In this document: positions 56,701 to 64,000 of the stretch, piece after piece
How positions within the stretch are numbered: position 1 is the first letter of the stretch
Layout of the letters: every line of letters begins with the position of its first letter
From: an uncultured Paenibacillaceae bacterium
GTDB taxonomy: Bacteria; Bacillota; Bacilli; Paenibacillales; K13
NCBI GenBank assembly: GCA_913056365.1
Contig: CAJXLT010000002.1
Span: 1-64,000 of the forward strand
Direction of reading: 5' to 3'
DNA: 64,000 nucleotides
Position numbers and translations under genes: made by a program
The notes under the pieces: generated by a model
Seen by the model: the letters and a program-made list of their open reading frames with translations, nothing else
Database searches by the model: none
What the model was told of the DNA's origin: nothing

Positions 56701-58010
56701 ATAATCTTGTTCGCCGTAACCGAAAGCCCGGTCGTCTCTATATCGAAGACGACATAGACCGTATCCGCCAACAGCTGCGGGCGCGGACGGGTCACGATCG
56801 GTACCGAATCGTTGATGACGTTCGCCTCAACCCCGTATATCACCTTGATGCCATGGTCATGCTGTGCATGGAACGCCTCCGGGAATGCTTGTACACCGCC
56901 GTGATCGGTTATAGCAATCGCTTTGTGGCCCCATTTCTTCGCTTGTTTCACATACTGACTGATCGGTGTTATCGCATCCATCGTACTCATATTCGTGTGC
57001 AGATGAAGCTCGACACGCTTCTCCTCCGCTTCATCCTTCCGTTCGGGCGGCGCCATCATCTCCTGCACATCGTTCGGTATCATCCCGAGTTCAGGGGGAT
57101 TCTGGAAGCGGTCATACTCGACCTTGCCCTTAGCCTTCACCCACATGCCGTTCGCCAGCTTGGACAGCACCTTCACATCTTCCTTACTCTTGGCGAATAC
57201 CTTGCAAGCAAGCGAATCGGTGAAGTCCGTTAAGTAAAATGTAAACAAAGTACTGCCATTGCGCAGCTCCTTGCGATCTAATTGAAATACGGAGCCTTGA
57301 ATGGTAGCTTTCTTCTCCTCGTCTACGATTTGGCGAATCGGGACTGCCGCTTCCTTGATCTCATACCCGAAGGAAACCTTGGCCTCTGGATCACGGCTAT
57401 TGTCCGGCTCCGGCTCTGCGGCGGTCAATGCTTGTTCCACATAAGCACGGTCTTCTTCTACGATCTTCTTCGCATATTTATCGAACTCCTCGCGGCCCGC
57501 GTCATTCAGCTCGAAGACGACTGTAACCTTGCGACCGAATGTGTTCGCATAATACTGCATGACAAGCTGATCAATCTGCTTCTTCCTAGCCATCTCAATT
57601 CCGGTTTCATTCAGCATCTGCAACCGAATGACAGCGCCCTTCACCTCAAGCTTCGCCTTTGTCATCCAGCCGTTCAGACTGATGACCTGCTTCTGCAGCC
57701 ACTGTAAGGCCAACTGCCAATATTCCTCAATCAAGGAACTGTCGTCTACTTGGTCGGCAAAAGCGATCCGCCAGTCCACATCGGCAACCGGTGCAAACCG
57801 TTGCTTCAGCTTCTCATCGAATTGCACCAGCACGTCCGCGGGGATCAGTCCAGGCAATTCTAGGAAGAACGTCCACGTACGGGCAGTCCGGCTGACTTCC
57901 ACCCGTTCCAAACTTGCGCCTTGGAAATAACTTTGCTTCATCTCTGCCGACAACTGTACTTGATCTAGCAATTGCTCGAACCGTTCGCGCTTTCCCGATG
58001 ATCGGTCCAT
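53709..58010 (-). CDS. polC: DNA polymerase III alpha subunit, PolC type
   Basis: A 1433-residue replicative polymerase with its own proofreading exonuclease. Order: OB domain, PHP domain (HLHTNMSTMDAI, ITDHGGVQAF), DnaQ-like 3'-5' exonuclease (FDIETTGLSVTANK) inserted in PHP, palm with catalytic Asp in PDIDLNFSGDY, a zinc finger (CRSCQ, then CPKCGVD), and the C-terminal helix-hairpin-helix (FSAIQGVGENAARNI). Length is close to B. subtilis PolC (1437). ATG 58010 has GGGGGG eight bases upstream; the frame is open further up without a ribosome site. Confidence 0.97.
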   Translation of the reverse strand: MDRSSGKRERFEQLLDQVQLSAEMKQSYFQGASLERVEVSRTARTWTFFLELPGLIPADVLVQFDEKLKQRFAPVADVDWRIAFADQVDDSSLIEEYWQLALQWLQKQVISLNGWMTKAKLEVKGAVIRLQMLNETGIEMARKKQIDQLVMQYYANTFGRKVTVVFELNDAGREEFDKYAKKIVEEDRAYVEQALTAAEPEPDNSRDPEAKVSFGYEIKEAAVPIRQIVDEEKKATIQGSVFQLDRKELRNGSTLFTFYLTDFTDSLACKVFAKSKEDVKVLSKLANGMWVKAKGKVEYDRFQNPPELGMIPNDVQEMMAPPERKDEAEEKRVELHLHTNMSTMDAITPISQYVKQAKKWGHKAIAITDHGGVQAFPEAFHAQHDHGIKVIYGVEANVINDSVPIVTRPRPQLLADTVYVVFDIETTGLSVTANKIIEIAGVKMQGGQEIDRFESFVNPHESIPYHISQLTNITDDMVRDAPELAPVIEQFVAFCGDAVLVAHNANFDMGFIQQNLKSLDMPILDNPVLDTLELARMLYPTMKNHRLNTLAGKCKVSLENHHRAVDDSVALGLILMQLLKDAAEEGFTDLARLNDRVGRNWRNTRPFHCTIYAQNPTGKKNLFKLVSLSHTEYFHRVPCIPKSKLVELRDGLLIASGCEKGELYETVLNKAEEDAEEIARFYDVLEIQPTGNNAHLVDKGLVGSIAHLEEANRKVCAIGERLGKPVVATGNVHYLHPRDKISRDITIHGITGFSPLKDMQKPDVHFRTTQEMLHEFRHLGEDKAYEVVVRNTNTFADQIDEIEMFPSTPFFPVIEGADEEMRETCYRTASELYGDPIPEVVTDRLERELVPITKAGFAALYLISQRLVKKSNEDGYLVGSRGSVGSSVVAMMLGISEVNPLPPHYLCRSCQHSEWFTDGSVPSGFDLPNKDCPKCGVDMKGDGQDIPFETFLGFKGDKVPDIDLNFSGDYQPQAHNYTKVLFGEKSVFRAGTIGTVAEKTAFGYVKKYEEDKNQSWRTAEVLRLAGGCTGVKRSTGQHPGGIVVVPDYIEVEDITPVQYPADDTNSEWKTTHFDYHAFDANLLKLDILGHDDPTMMRMLQDLTGVDPTTIPMNDSKVMSLFSSTEALGVTPEQIRTPVATYGVPEMGTKFVRQMLEETQPSTFADLLQISGLSHGSGVWLGNAQELIKNGTCTIKTVIGCRDDIMLYLIYKAGLESGLAFQITESVRKGKGLKDEWIEIMREHKVPKWYIDSCLRIEYMFPKAHASAYVISAVRTAYFKLYYPIAYYATYFSVRAEDFDVDLFCRGYDAILKQLQEIEAKGFQASPKEKSMISILEMGLEMTARGFTFKGIDLYRSDAARFQVDGDALVPPFSAIQGVGENAARNIAASRDGGEFLSIEDFQQRSKASKTVVEILNGLGCFRGLPESNQLSLF

Positions 58011-58084
58011 GACGAAGTCCCCCCAACTCATGTCGTACTCAACTTCTGAATCTCCAGCCCTCTCCCAAGGACTTGCCGAAATAA

Positions 58085-58123
58085 CAAGAGCGAACCTCAC
58101 ACGTGCTCGCACACGGGGTTCGC
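58085..58123 (-). terminator. Probable terminator after proS
   Basis: GCGAACC/GGTTCGC arms (58090-58096, 58117-58123) with an inner GTGC/GCAC stem and a weak T-rich tail (TCTTGTTATTT) on the minus strand. Confidence 0.4.
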
Positions 58124-58229
58124 CCCTAGATTTAACTGACCAGGCCCCGCGTAAGGAATGGAAGCAATGCTATGCTTCGCTTCTTCTCGCGTGGGATACA
58201 TACTTCTCTATATATCGACATTCTCCTGC

Positions 58230-59678
58230 TTAATACGCACGGGCAAATACAACTGTATGCTTCGCCTTATCCTCACAGACAAGACATTGACTCTTATGTT
58301 CGCTTACTTCGAACGGAATGTTGCGGCTCGTAGCGCCAGTCTCTTCCTTCACCGTATGCTCACATGCGTCAGAGCCGCACCAGCCAGCTAGCACGAAGCC
58401 GCGCTTCTGCTCCATCTCACTGCGCATCTCATCCAACGTTTCGACAGACTTGAAGTTGTCCTTCATGAATGTCTTGGCATCCTCGTACATATGCTTCTGA
58501 ATTTCGTCCAGCATAGCCTGTACTTCCTCGACAAGATTGTCCTGCTTCACGATTCGCTTCTCTTGTGTATGCCGTGAGACAAGCACAACTTGGCCGTTCT
58601 CCATATCACGCGGACCAATCTCCAGACGGAGCGGAACTCCGCGCATTTCATATTCGTTGAACTTCCAGCCCGGGCTCTGATCGGACCGATCGTCGACACG
58701 CACTCGAATGCCGGCCGACTTCAATTCAGCATACAGCTCATCCGCCTTAGCTACAACTTGCTCGCGCGATTTCGCTGGTCCAATTGGGATCATAATAAGT
58801 TGGGTAGGCGCTACCTTCGGCGGCAGGTTCAAGCCGCGGTCATCGCCATGTACCATAATAAGCGCACCGATCAGCCTAGTGCTAACCCCCCATGACGTTG
58901 TGTGCGTGAATTGCAGCTGATTGTCCCGATCGAGAAACTTAATATCGAACGCTTCTGCGAAGTTTGTCCCCATATAGTGAGAAGTACCCGCCTGTACAGC
59001 GCGGCCGTCCTTCATCATCGCCTCGATCGAATACGTATCGCGGGCGCCTGCGAACTTCTCTGAAGGTGTCTTCTGCCCCACTACAACCGGAATACTAAGG
59101 AAATCCTCGACGAAAACCCGATAGATGTCCAGCATACGCATCGTCTCTTCGCGCGCTTCATCTTCCGTCTCATGCGCAGTATGACCTTCCTGCCAAAGAA
59201 ATTCACTCGTACGAAGGAATGGCAGTGTTCTCTTCTCCCAGCGGACTACATTCGCCCACTGATTGACAAGCAGAGGCAGATCACGATAAGACTGTATCCA
59301 CTTCGCATACATATGGCCGATCATCGTCTCAGATGTCGGACGAATCGCCAGCCGTTCCTCCAGCTTCTCGCCAGCCGCTTCTGTTACCCAAGGTAACTCT
59401 GGGTTGAAGCCCTCGACATGCTCCTTCTCCTTCTGGAAGAAGCTCTCCGGTATGAACAGCGGAAAGTACGCATTGCGGTGACCGGTTTCCTTGAACTTCG
59501 CGTCCAGCTCGCGCTGCATCAACTCCCATATTTCGTAGCCTTCCGGCTTGAATACGATGCAGCCGCGCACTGGTGAATAGTCCATTAAATCGGCCTTCTT
59601 GATTACATCTATGTACCAGCGGGAGAAATCTTCTCCCTGCGGCGTAATTTCCTTCACAAATTGCTTATCCTTCGCCAT
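58230..59678 (-). CDS. proS: Prolyl-tRNA synthetase, archaeal/eukaryal type
   Basis: A 482-residue class II synthetase. The motif-2 region RWEKRTLPFLRTSEFLWQEG and motif 3 region are present. The bacterial INS editing domain between motifs 2 and 3 is absent, and the C-terminal zinc-binding-like extension (GWCGSDACEH, CLVCEDKAKH, ending in RAY) is present, as in archaeal/eukaryal-type ProRS. B. subtilis has the longer bacterial type (about 564 residues) at this locus. GGAGGAG precedes the ATG. It lies between rseP and polC. Confidence 0.95.
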   Translation of the reverse strand: MAKDKQFVKEITPQGEDFSRWYIDVIKKADLMDYSPVRGCIVFKPEGYEIWELMQRELDAKFKETGHRNAYFPLFIPESFFQKEKEHVEGFNPELPWVTEAAGEKLEERLAIRPTSETMIGHMYAKWIQSYRDLPLLVNQWANVVRWEKRTLPFLRTSEFLWQEGHTAHETEDEAREETMRMLDIYRVFVEDFLSIPVVVGQKTPSEKFAGARDTYSIEAMMKDGRAVQAGTSHYMGTNFAEAFDIKFLDRDNQLQFTHTTSWGVSTRLIGALIMVHGDDRGLNLPPKVAPTQLIMIPIGPAKSREQVVAKADELYAELKSAGIRVRVDDRSDQSPGWKFNEYEMRGVPLRLEIGPRDMENGQVVLVSRHTQEKRIVKQDNLVEEVQAMLDEIQKHMYEDAKTFMKDNFKSVETLDEMRSEMEQKRGFVLAGWCGSDACEHTVKEETGATSRNIPFEVSEHKSQCLVCEDKAKHTVVFARAY

Positions 59679-59742
59679 ATTCTATCTCCTCCACAGCGTC
59701 AGCAGTAACTAACTTGATAAATATACCGACGCAATACGGTGA

Positions 59743-61014
59743 TTAACTGCGGAACAACCGCAAAATATCGTTATACGTAACCGCGATCATCAACACCATA
59801 AGCAATGCAAATCCGATAAAATGCACCATGCTTTCACGACTTGGCTCAACAGGTCTGCCCCGTACTGCTTCAAGTCCAAGGAACAGTAGACGGCTTCCGT
59901 CTAGTGCAGGGAATGGAAGCAGGTTGAAGATGCCAAGATACAAGCTGAGCATGCCCGCCCAGAACACATACACATCCATGCCTCGTTCCACCGCATCACC
60001 TGTCACTTCGGTAATGCGTACAGGACCGCCAAGATCGTCCAGCTTCAGCTGCAGTGTAACAAGCTGCTTCAACCCGTCAAATATGACGACCGTGGAATCT
60101 TTCATAATGACGGCAGATCGCTCCACAGCTTCCCAAGGATTCGGTGTTCGCGTAGGTACATTAGACCCTACACCAATCCCTACCTTGCCCACATCATCAA
60201 CATTAGCCGGCGTAACCTGAAGGGTGACAAGTTCCTCGTTGCGCAGGACTACCCATTCCATCTCTTTATCAGGGTATTCTTGGATAAGGCTGATCAATCG
60301 TTCACGATCTACACCTATCTCCTCGCCATTGACGCTTACGATCACGTCTCCTTCGGCAACACCTGCTCGATCAGCAGGCGAGTTCTGCTCAACACTCAAC
60401 ACGTCTGTCGTCGTAGGTTCACCAATTGGTACACCAGTCATATAGACGACCGTGAAGAACAGAATGAACGCGAGTATGAAGTTCATCATCGGTCCTGCGA
60501 ATATTGCCATCGAGCGTTGCCCGACGGTCTTCCCACCAAACTGCCGGTTAAGCGGCGCGATCTGCATGTCCATTCCTTTGGAAACAATTTCTGCCTGCTC
60601 ATGAACGGGCAGCACTTGCCGCTCACCGTCTACTTCCCATTCCATGACAAGCTCTTTCTCCAGATCGATTCGCTCTACAGTCCCGACGAGGCAATCCGCT
60701 CTGCCTTCTACACCGTCTGTATAAAATCGAGTCACCTTGCCGTCTTCGATGCGCACAGCGACACGATGACCAGGATTAATCTGCACGATCTCCGGATCTT
60801 CTCCTGCCATGCGAACGAACCCGCCGATTGGCAGCATACGCAGCGTATACCGTGTTTCCTTGCGCTTATAACTGAACACCTTCGGACCGAAGCCTATCGC
60901 GAATTCCCGTACTAGAATACCCGCTCGCTTAGCAAAGTAGAAATGCCCGAATTCATGGATGCCGACGAGCAGGAAAAACATCACTACAGTCAACAAAATG
61001 CCTTCAGCCGTCAA
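59743..61014 (-). CDS. rseP: Site-2 protease RseP/RasP
   Basis: A 423-residue intramembrane zinc metalloprotease. HEFGH in the first transmembrane helix (near residue 22), a PDZ domain (NSPADRAGVAEGDVIVSVNG) and the distal LDG (FPALDGSRLL) are present. It cleaves anti-sigma factors and remnant signal peptides in the membrane. The TTG at 61014 is chosen from AAAGGAAG seven bases upstream; an in-frame TTG at 61035 lacks a site. Gene order dxr-rseP-proS-polC matches B. subtilis. Confidence 0.94.
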   Translation of the reverse strand: MTAEGILLTVVMFFLLVGIHEFGHFYFAKRAGILVREFAIGFGPKVFSYKRKETRYTLRMLPIGGFVRMAGEDPEIVQINPGHRVAVRIEDGKVTRFYTDGVEGRADCLVGTVERIDLEKELVMEWEVDGERQVLPVHEQAEIVSKGMDMQIAPLNRQFGGKTVGQRSMAIFAGPMMNFILAFILFFTVVYMTGVPIGEPTTTDVLSVEQNSPADRAGVAEGDVIVSVNGEEIGVDRERLISLIQEYPDKEMEWVVLRNEELVTLQVTPANVDDVGKVGIGVGSNVPTRTPNPWEAVERSAVIMKDSTVVIFDGLKQLVTLQLKLDDLGGPVRITEVTGDAVERGMDVYVFWAGMLSLYLGIFNLLPFPALDGSRLLFLGLEAVRGRPVEPSRESMVHFIGFALLMVLMIAVTYNDILRLFRS

Positions 61015-61106
61015 GCTGTCACTTCCTTTGCACAAAATCGATGATATTAGCTTAACATGGACCCTTACTATTATACAAGCAAACCGGCTTGTTCATGAAT
61101 GAATCG

Positions 61107-62255
61107 TTAAAAAGAGACTGCCTCCGCTTGCATCCTCGCCCATTGATCGATTTCGACAATCGCTTCTAGGTCTGGCGCCGCTTCATGTTGATGTGCGGAC
61201 AGCACTTGCTCAATAATCGATTCAATATGTAAGAACTCGATCTCCCCGCGGAGGAACCGGGCAACCGCAACCTCGTTCGCTGCATTGAATACCGTCGGCA
61301 TACTGCCGCTTGCTCGACCGCTTTCGTAGGCCATTCGCAAGCAAGGGAACCGCCCTTCATCCATCGCACGAAAGTTCAGCTTGCCAATGCTGGCCAGATC
61401 GAGCTGTTCAGCAGCGAGCGGAAGCCGATTCGGGTAGCTTAGCGCATATTGTATCGGCACGCGCATATCCGGCAGGCCAAGCTGTGCGATCACACTGCTG
61501 TCTGCAAACTGAACGAAGGAATGAATGATGCTCTCCGGATGAACCAGCACATTGATTTGATCATAAGGCAACTGGAACAGCCAGTGTGCTTCGATGACTT
61601 CAAGACCCTTGTTCACCATCGTCGCAGAATCAATCGTAATCTTAGCGCCCATCGACCAGTTCGGATGACGCAATGCCTCTTCAACAGTTACACCCTCTAG
61701 CTCACTCCTCGTTCGATCGCGGAACGAGCCGCCGGAGGCGGTCAACGTAATCGAAGCGACAGTGCTGCGCCTCTCTCCTTGCAAGCATTGGAAGATAGCC
61801 GAATGCTCACTGTCGATCGGTAGCATCGTCACGCCGTGCGCCTGCAGCATGTCGGTCACAATGTGGCCGGCTGTCACTAATGTTTCCTTATTCGCAAGAC
61901 CAATCGTCCGGCCTGCTTCAATAGCCGCTAGCGTCGGCTTCAGCCCAATACTGCCGACCATTGCACTGACGACATAATCGGCATCGCCTGATGCAGCAGC
62001 TTCCATAAGCGCCGCTTCTCCATACGCAATCTGAACAGGCCGACTTAGTCCGCTGCGGAGACGATCTGCAGCATCCTTGTCAGCAACAACTACACGCTTC
62101 GGTTGAAATTCATCTATTTGGGCAGCCAATAGCTCTGTATTGCATCCTGCTGCTAATGACTCAATGCGGAACTGATCCGGATGTTGGCGAACGACATCCA
62201 ATGTCTGCGTGCCGATAGATCCGGTAGAACCGAGAATGACTAGTCGACGATTCAT
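61107..62255 (-). CDS. dxr: 1-deoxy-D-xylulose 5-phosphate reductoisomerase
   Basis: A 382-residue enzyme of the MEP isoprenoid pathway forming 2-C-methyl-D-erythritol 4-phosphate. N-terminal NADPH motif [12 protein letters not shown], metal/substrate residues [12 protein letters not shown] and the catalytic loop [17 protein letters not shown] are present. Together with uppS (below) it supports undecaprenyl phosphate synthesis. Good GGAGAGA ribosome site. Confidence 0.96.
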   Translation of the reverse strand: MNRRLVILGSTGSIGTQTLDVVRQHPDQFRIESLAAGCNTELLAAQIDEFQPKRVVVADKDAADRLRSGLSRPVQIAYGEAALMEAAASGDADYVVSAMVGSIGLKPTLAAIEAGRTIGLANKETLVTAGHIVTDMLQAHGVTMLPIDSEHSAIFQCLQGERRSTVASITLTASGGSFRDRTRSELEGVTVEEALRHPNWSMGAKITIDSATMVNKGLEVIEAHWLFQLPYDQINVLVHPESIIHSFVQFADSSVIAQLGLPDMRVPIQYALSYPNRLPLAAEQLDLASIGKLNFRAMDEGRFPCLRMAYESGRASGSMPTVFNAANEVAVARFLRGEIEFLHIESIIEQVLSAHQHEAAPDLEAIVEIDQWARMQAEAVSF

Positions 62256-62293
62256 GCGGCAACATCTCTCCTTCCAGTTTCAGGGTCTAGCAT

Positions 62294-63088
62294 TCAGAGT
62301 GCGGGAAGGATTTGAAGCACATGGACGATCGGGAATACAATCAACCAGCTGTCTACCCGATCCAGTACACCGCCGTGACCCGGCAACAAAGTTCCGGAGT
62401 CCTTCACATTACGCACCCGCTTCAAGGCGGATTCGATCATATCTCCGCTTTGTCCTGCCACAGCTGCTGCCAATCCGAGCAGCAGCGCCTCGTTCGGAGC
62501 AAGATCCTGCGGGCGCAACCACGACCAGCAGACGGCGAATACAATCGCGACGACCATTCCTCCGATCGCACCCTCGATCGTTTTGTTCGGACTAATGGAC
62601 GGCCACAGCTTCGTTCGTCCGAATGCGCGACCCGCGAAGTATGCCCCGATATCTGACATCCACACGCTAACAAAGACGAGCATGGTCAATGCCAGACCAT
62701 ATTCCAATCGCGTTACCATCATATAATGAAAGCCAAATCCTATGTACATCACACCGAGAAAACCTAGCGCAGCGTGATCAACGTTTTCACGATTTTTCGT
62801 TGCTACCGTAATGAATAGCATCACTGCGAGCAACATCCAAACTACAGCAATCCAATCATATTTGGGCCAAGCGGCAAAAGGAAATCCCTGCAGAATAATG
62901 ACCAACATACCGACGAAGCCTGCGATCGCAGTGGGACCGAAACGCCGAATGCGATTTAACGTCAAAAACTCGTAGTATCCGATCAAGGACAGCCCAGCCA
63001 TTAAGAGGGCGAACCATAGGTTCCCCAATACGAGTACAGCTAAGAATCCGGCTGCTGCCGGTATTCCCGTAAGCAATCGCTGTTTCAT
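62294..63088 (-). CDS. cdsA: Phosphatidate cytidylyltransferase
   Basis: A 264-residue multipass membrane enzyme making CDP-diacylglycerol from phosphatidate and CTP. The family signature lies near the C-terminus (SALKRVRNVKDSGTLLPGHG, then DRVDS). About eight hydrophobic segments. ATG 63088 lies six bases after GGGGGG. Its product feeds PgsA (18968-19588). Confidence 0.95.
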   Translation of the reverse strand: MKQRLLTGIPAAAGFLAVLVLGNLWFALLMAGLSLIGYYEFLTLNRIRRFGPTAIAGFVGMLVIILQGFPFAAWPKYDWIAVVWMLLAVMLFITVATKNRENVDHAALGFLGVMYIGFGFHYMMVTRLEYGLALTMLVFVSVWMSDIGAYFAGRAFGRTKLWPSISPNKTIEGAIGGMVVAIVFAVCWSWLRPQDLAPNEALLLGLAAAVAGQSGDMIESALKRVRNVKDSGTLLPGHGGVLDRVDSWLIVFPIVHVLQILPAL

Positions 63089-63117
63089 GATCATCCCCCC
63101 TGTTTTGCGTCTGACCG

Positions 63118-63888
63118 CTACAAACCTCCGTATCTTCGTACGCGCTTCTGATAATCGAGTATGGCGCGTTGGAAATGAACTTCTGTAAAATCAGGCCAGA
63201 ATACTTCTGTAAACCACAGCTCCGCATATGCAAGTTGCCACAGCATAAAGTTGCTTAGCCGAATTTCACCGCTTGTACGGATCAGCAGGTCGGGATCTGG
63301 CAGATCACCGCTAAGCAAATATTGCCGGAACATGCTTTCGTCCAATTGGTCTGCCCGCACGGTGCCAGCGGCTGCATCCTCCATTAACTTTTGCACACTG
63401 TGCAGTATTTCTTTGCGTCCTCCGTAGTTGAAGGCGAAGTTTAAGACAAGCCCCGAGTTCTTCTCTGTACGCTTGACAGCTTCTTCAACTGTCTGCAAGG
63501 TCTGCTCCGGCAGCAGCTCCCGATGACCCATCATACGAACTTGAACGTTCTTCTCTTCTAGCTCCCCTATCATCTTGGGGAAGAACTCCTGCGGCAAGCC
63601 CATCAAATAATCGACTTCATCTTTCGGGCGCTTCCAGTTTTCCGTGGAGAACGCATACAGCGTTAATACGTGGACCCCTAGCCGATCAGCGGCCATCGTA
63701 ATTTCGCGGACGTTATTCATCCCGGTATGATGCCCTGCGACACGAGGCAAGCCGTGTTCAGTCGCCCAGCGTCTGTTGCCGTCCATGATGATCGCCACGT
63801 GCTCCGGCACGCTCTTCTTATCGACAGAAGAACGTGCTGCTTCTCTCGAGTCCGCTTTCCCCTTAGATTGAAACAGACGTTTGAGCAT
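63118..63888 (-). CDS. uppS: Undecaprenyl diphosphate synthase
   Basis: A 256-residue cis-prenyltransferase making the C55 lipid carrier precursor for peptidoglycan. HVAIIMDGNRRWA (catalytic Asp) and RTSGEIRLSNFMLWQ (pyrophosphate-binding) are present. ATG with GGGGGAAGC upstream. It lies between frr and cdsA, the usual order. Confidence 0.97.
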   Translation of the reverse strand: MLKRLFQSKGKADSREAARSSVDKKSVPEHVAIIMDGNRRWATEHGLPRVAGHHTGMNNVREITMAADRLGVHVLTLYAFSTENWKRPKDEVDYLMGLPQEFFPKMIGELEEKNVQVRMMGHRELLPEQTLQTVEEAVKRTEKNSGLVLNFAFNYGGRKEILHSVQKLMEDAAAGTVRADQLDESMFRQYLLSGDLPDPDLLIRTSGEIRLSNFMLWQLAYAELWFTEVFWPDFTEVHFQRAILDYQKRVRRYGGL

Positions 63889-63920
63889 CCCGCTTCCCCC
63901 ATCTTTCGGATGATAACTCC

Positions 63921-64000
63921 TTAAACTTCCAGTATTTCCTTCTCCTTCGCTGCGAGTACCTTATCCACTTCTGCTGTAAATTTATCAGTCAGCTTCTGGA
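63921..64000 (-). CDS. frr: Ribosome recycling factor, 3' end only
   Basis: The last 26 codons are present before the window edge. They encode QKLTDKFTAEVDKVLAAKEK and end EILEV, the conserved C-terminus of Frr, which splits post-termination ribosomes with EF-G. The TAA is 32 bases before uppS, as in B. subtilis. Confidence 0.9.
   Translation of the reverse strand, partial: QKLTDKFTAEVDKVLAAKEKEILEV

Noticed and set aside
59679-59742. T-box riboswitch upstream of proS
   Set aside because: The gap to rseP is only 64 bases, far too short for a T-box leader, and no terminator/antiterminator is seen.

Overview
The window reads as a chromosomal segment of an endospore-forming Bacillota, most likely Paenibacillus or a close relative. 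The evidence is sporulation genes (spoVS, dpaA/dpaB, sleB, spoIIIE), sigma-H, sigma-G and sigma-K type promoters at the expected genes, and a long run of genes in nearly the order of the Bacillus subtilis frr-to-ymcA region. Almost all genes lie on the minus strand.

Left end (1 to about 4,530): an accessory island that looks like an integron. A tyrosine recombinase gene (3341-4477) is followed by a candidate attI and at least five small cassettes. The cassettes are separated by four homologous, foldable sites of 153-168 bp that resemble attC (752-919, 1329-1484, 1961-2129, 2568-2720); a fifth, divergent site lies at the window edge. Cassette contents are a GNAT acetyltransferase, a DUF3221-like lipoprotein, a type I toxin-antitoxin module (29-residue holin-like toxin), a small membrane protein and an SF0329-like protein. 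For each cassette with a distinctive end sequence, the first bases after the inferred crossover are complementary to the start of that cassette's own distal site, as expected for circular cassettes joined at G/TT. The recombinase lacks the extra segment typical of IntI integrases, so this may be an integron-type gene-capture system run by a different recombinase family.

Core region 1 (4,650-16,840): ricA/ymcA, miaB, a PduL-type phosphotransacylase, the korAB 2-oxoacid:ferredoxin oxidoreductase, an M19 dipeptidase, spoVS, ymdB (apparently starting at ATC), rny, recX and recA (SOS box upstream).

Core region 2 (16,845-34,220): cinA, a repeat-rich gap of about 0.8 kb, pgsA, rimO, yajQ, a 55-residue membrane protein, a RodZ-like protein, the ymfK-ymfJ-ymfI-ymfH-ymfF group, sleB (sigma-G promoter), spoIIIE, ylzJ, tepA and RNase J.

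Core region 3 (34,360-64,000): dapA, dapG, asd and dpaB/dpaA form the aspartate-to-dipicolinate branch, with a sigma-K promoter before dpaA. A gap of about 0.6 kb with short repeats follows, then dut, mlpA, ylxY, pnp, rpsO, ribF, truB, nrnA, rbfA, infB, ylxQ, rnpM, nusA, rimP, polC, an archaeal/eukaryal-type proS, rseP, dxr, cdsA, uppS and the 3' end of frr. These are the conserved translation, transcription, RNA-decay, lipid and isoprenoid genes. No rRNA, tRNA, CRISPR array or insertion sequence was seen.
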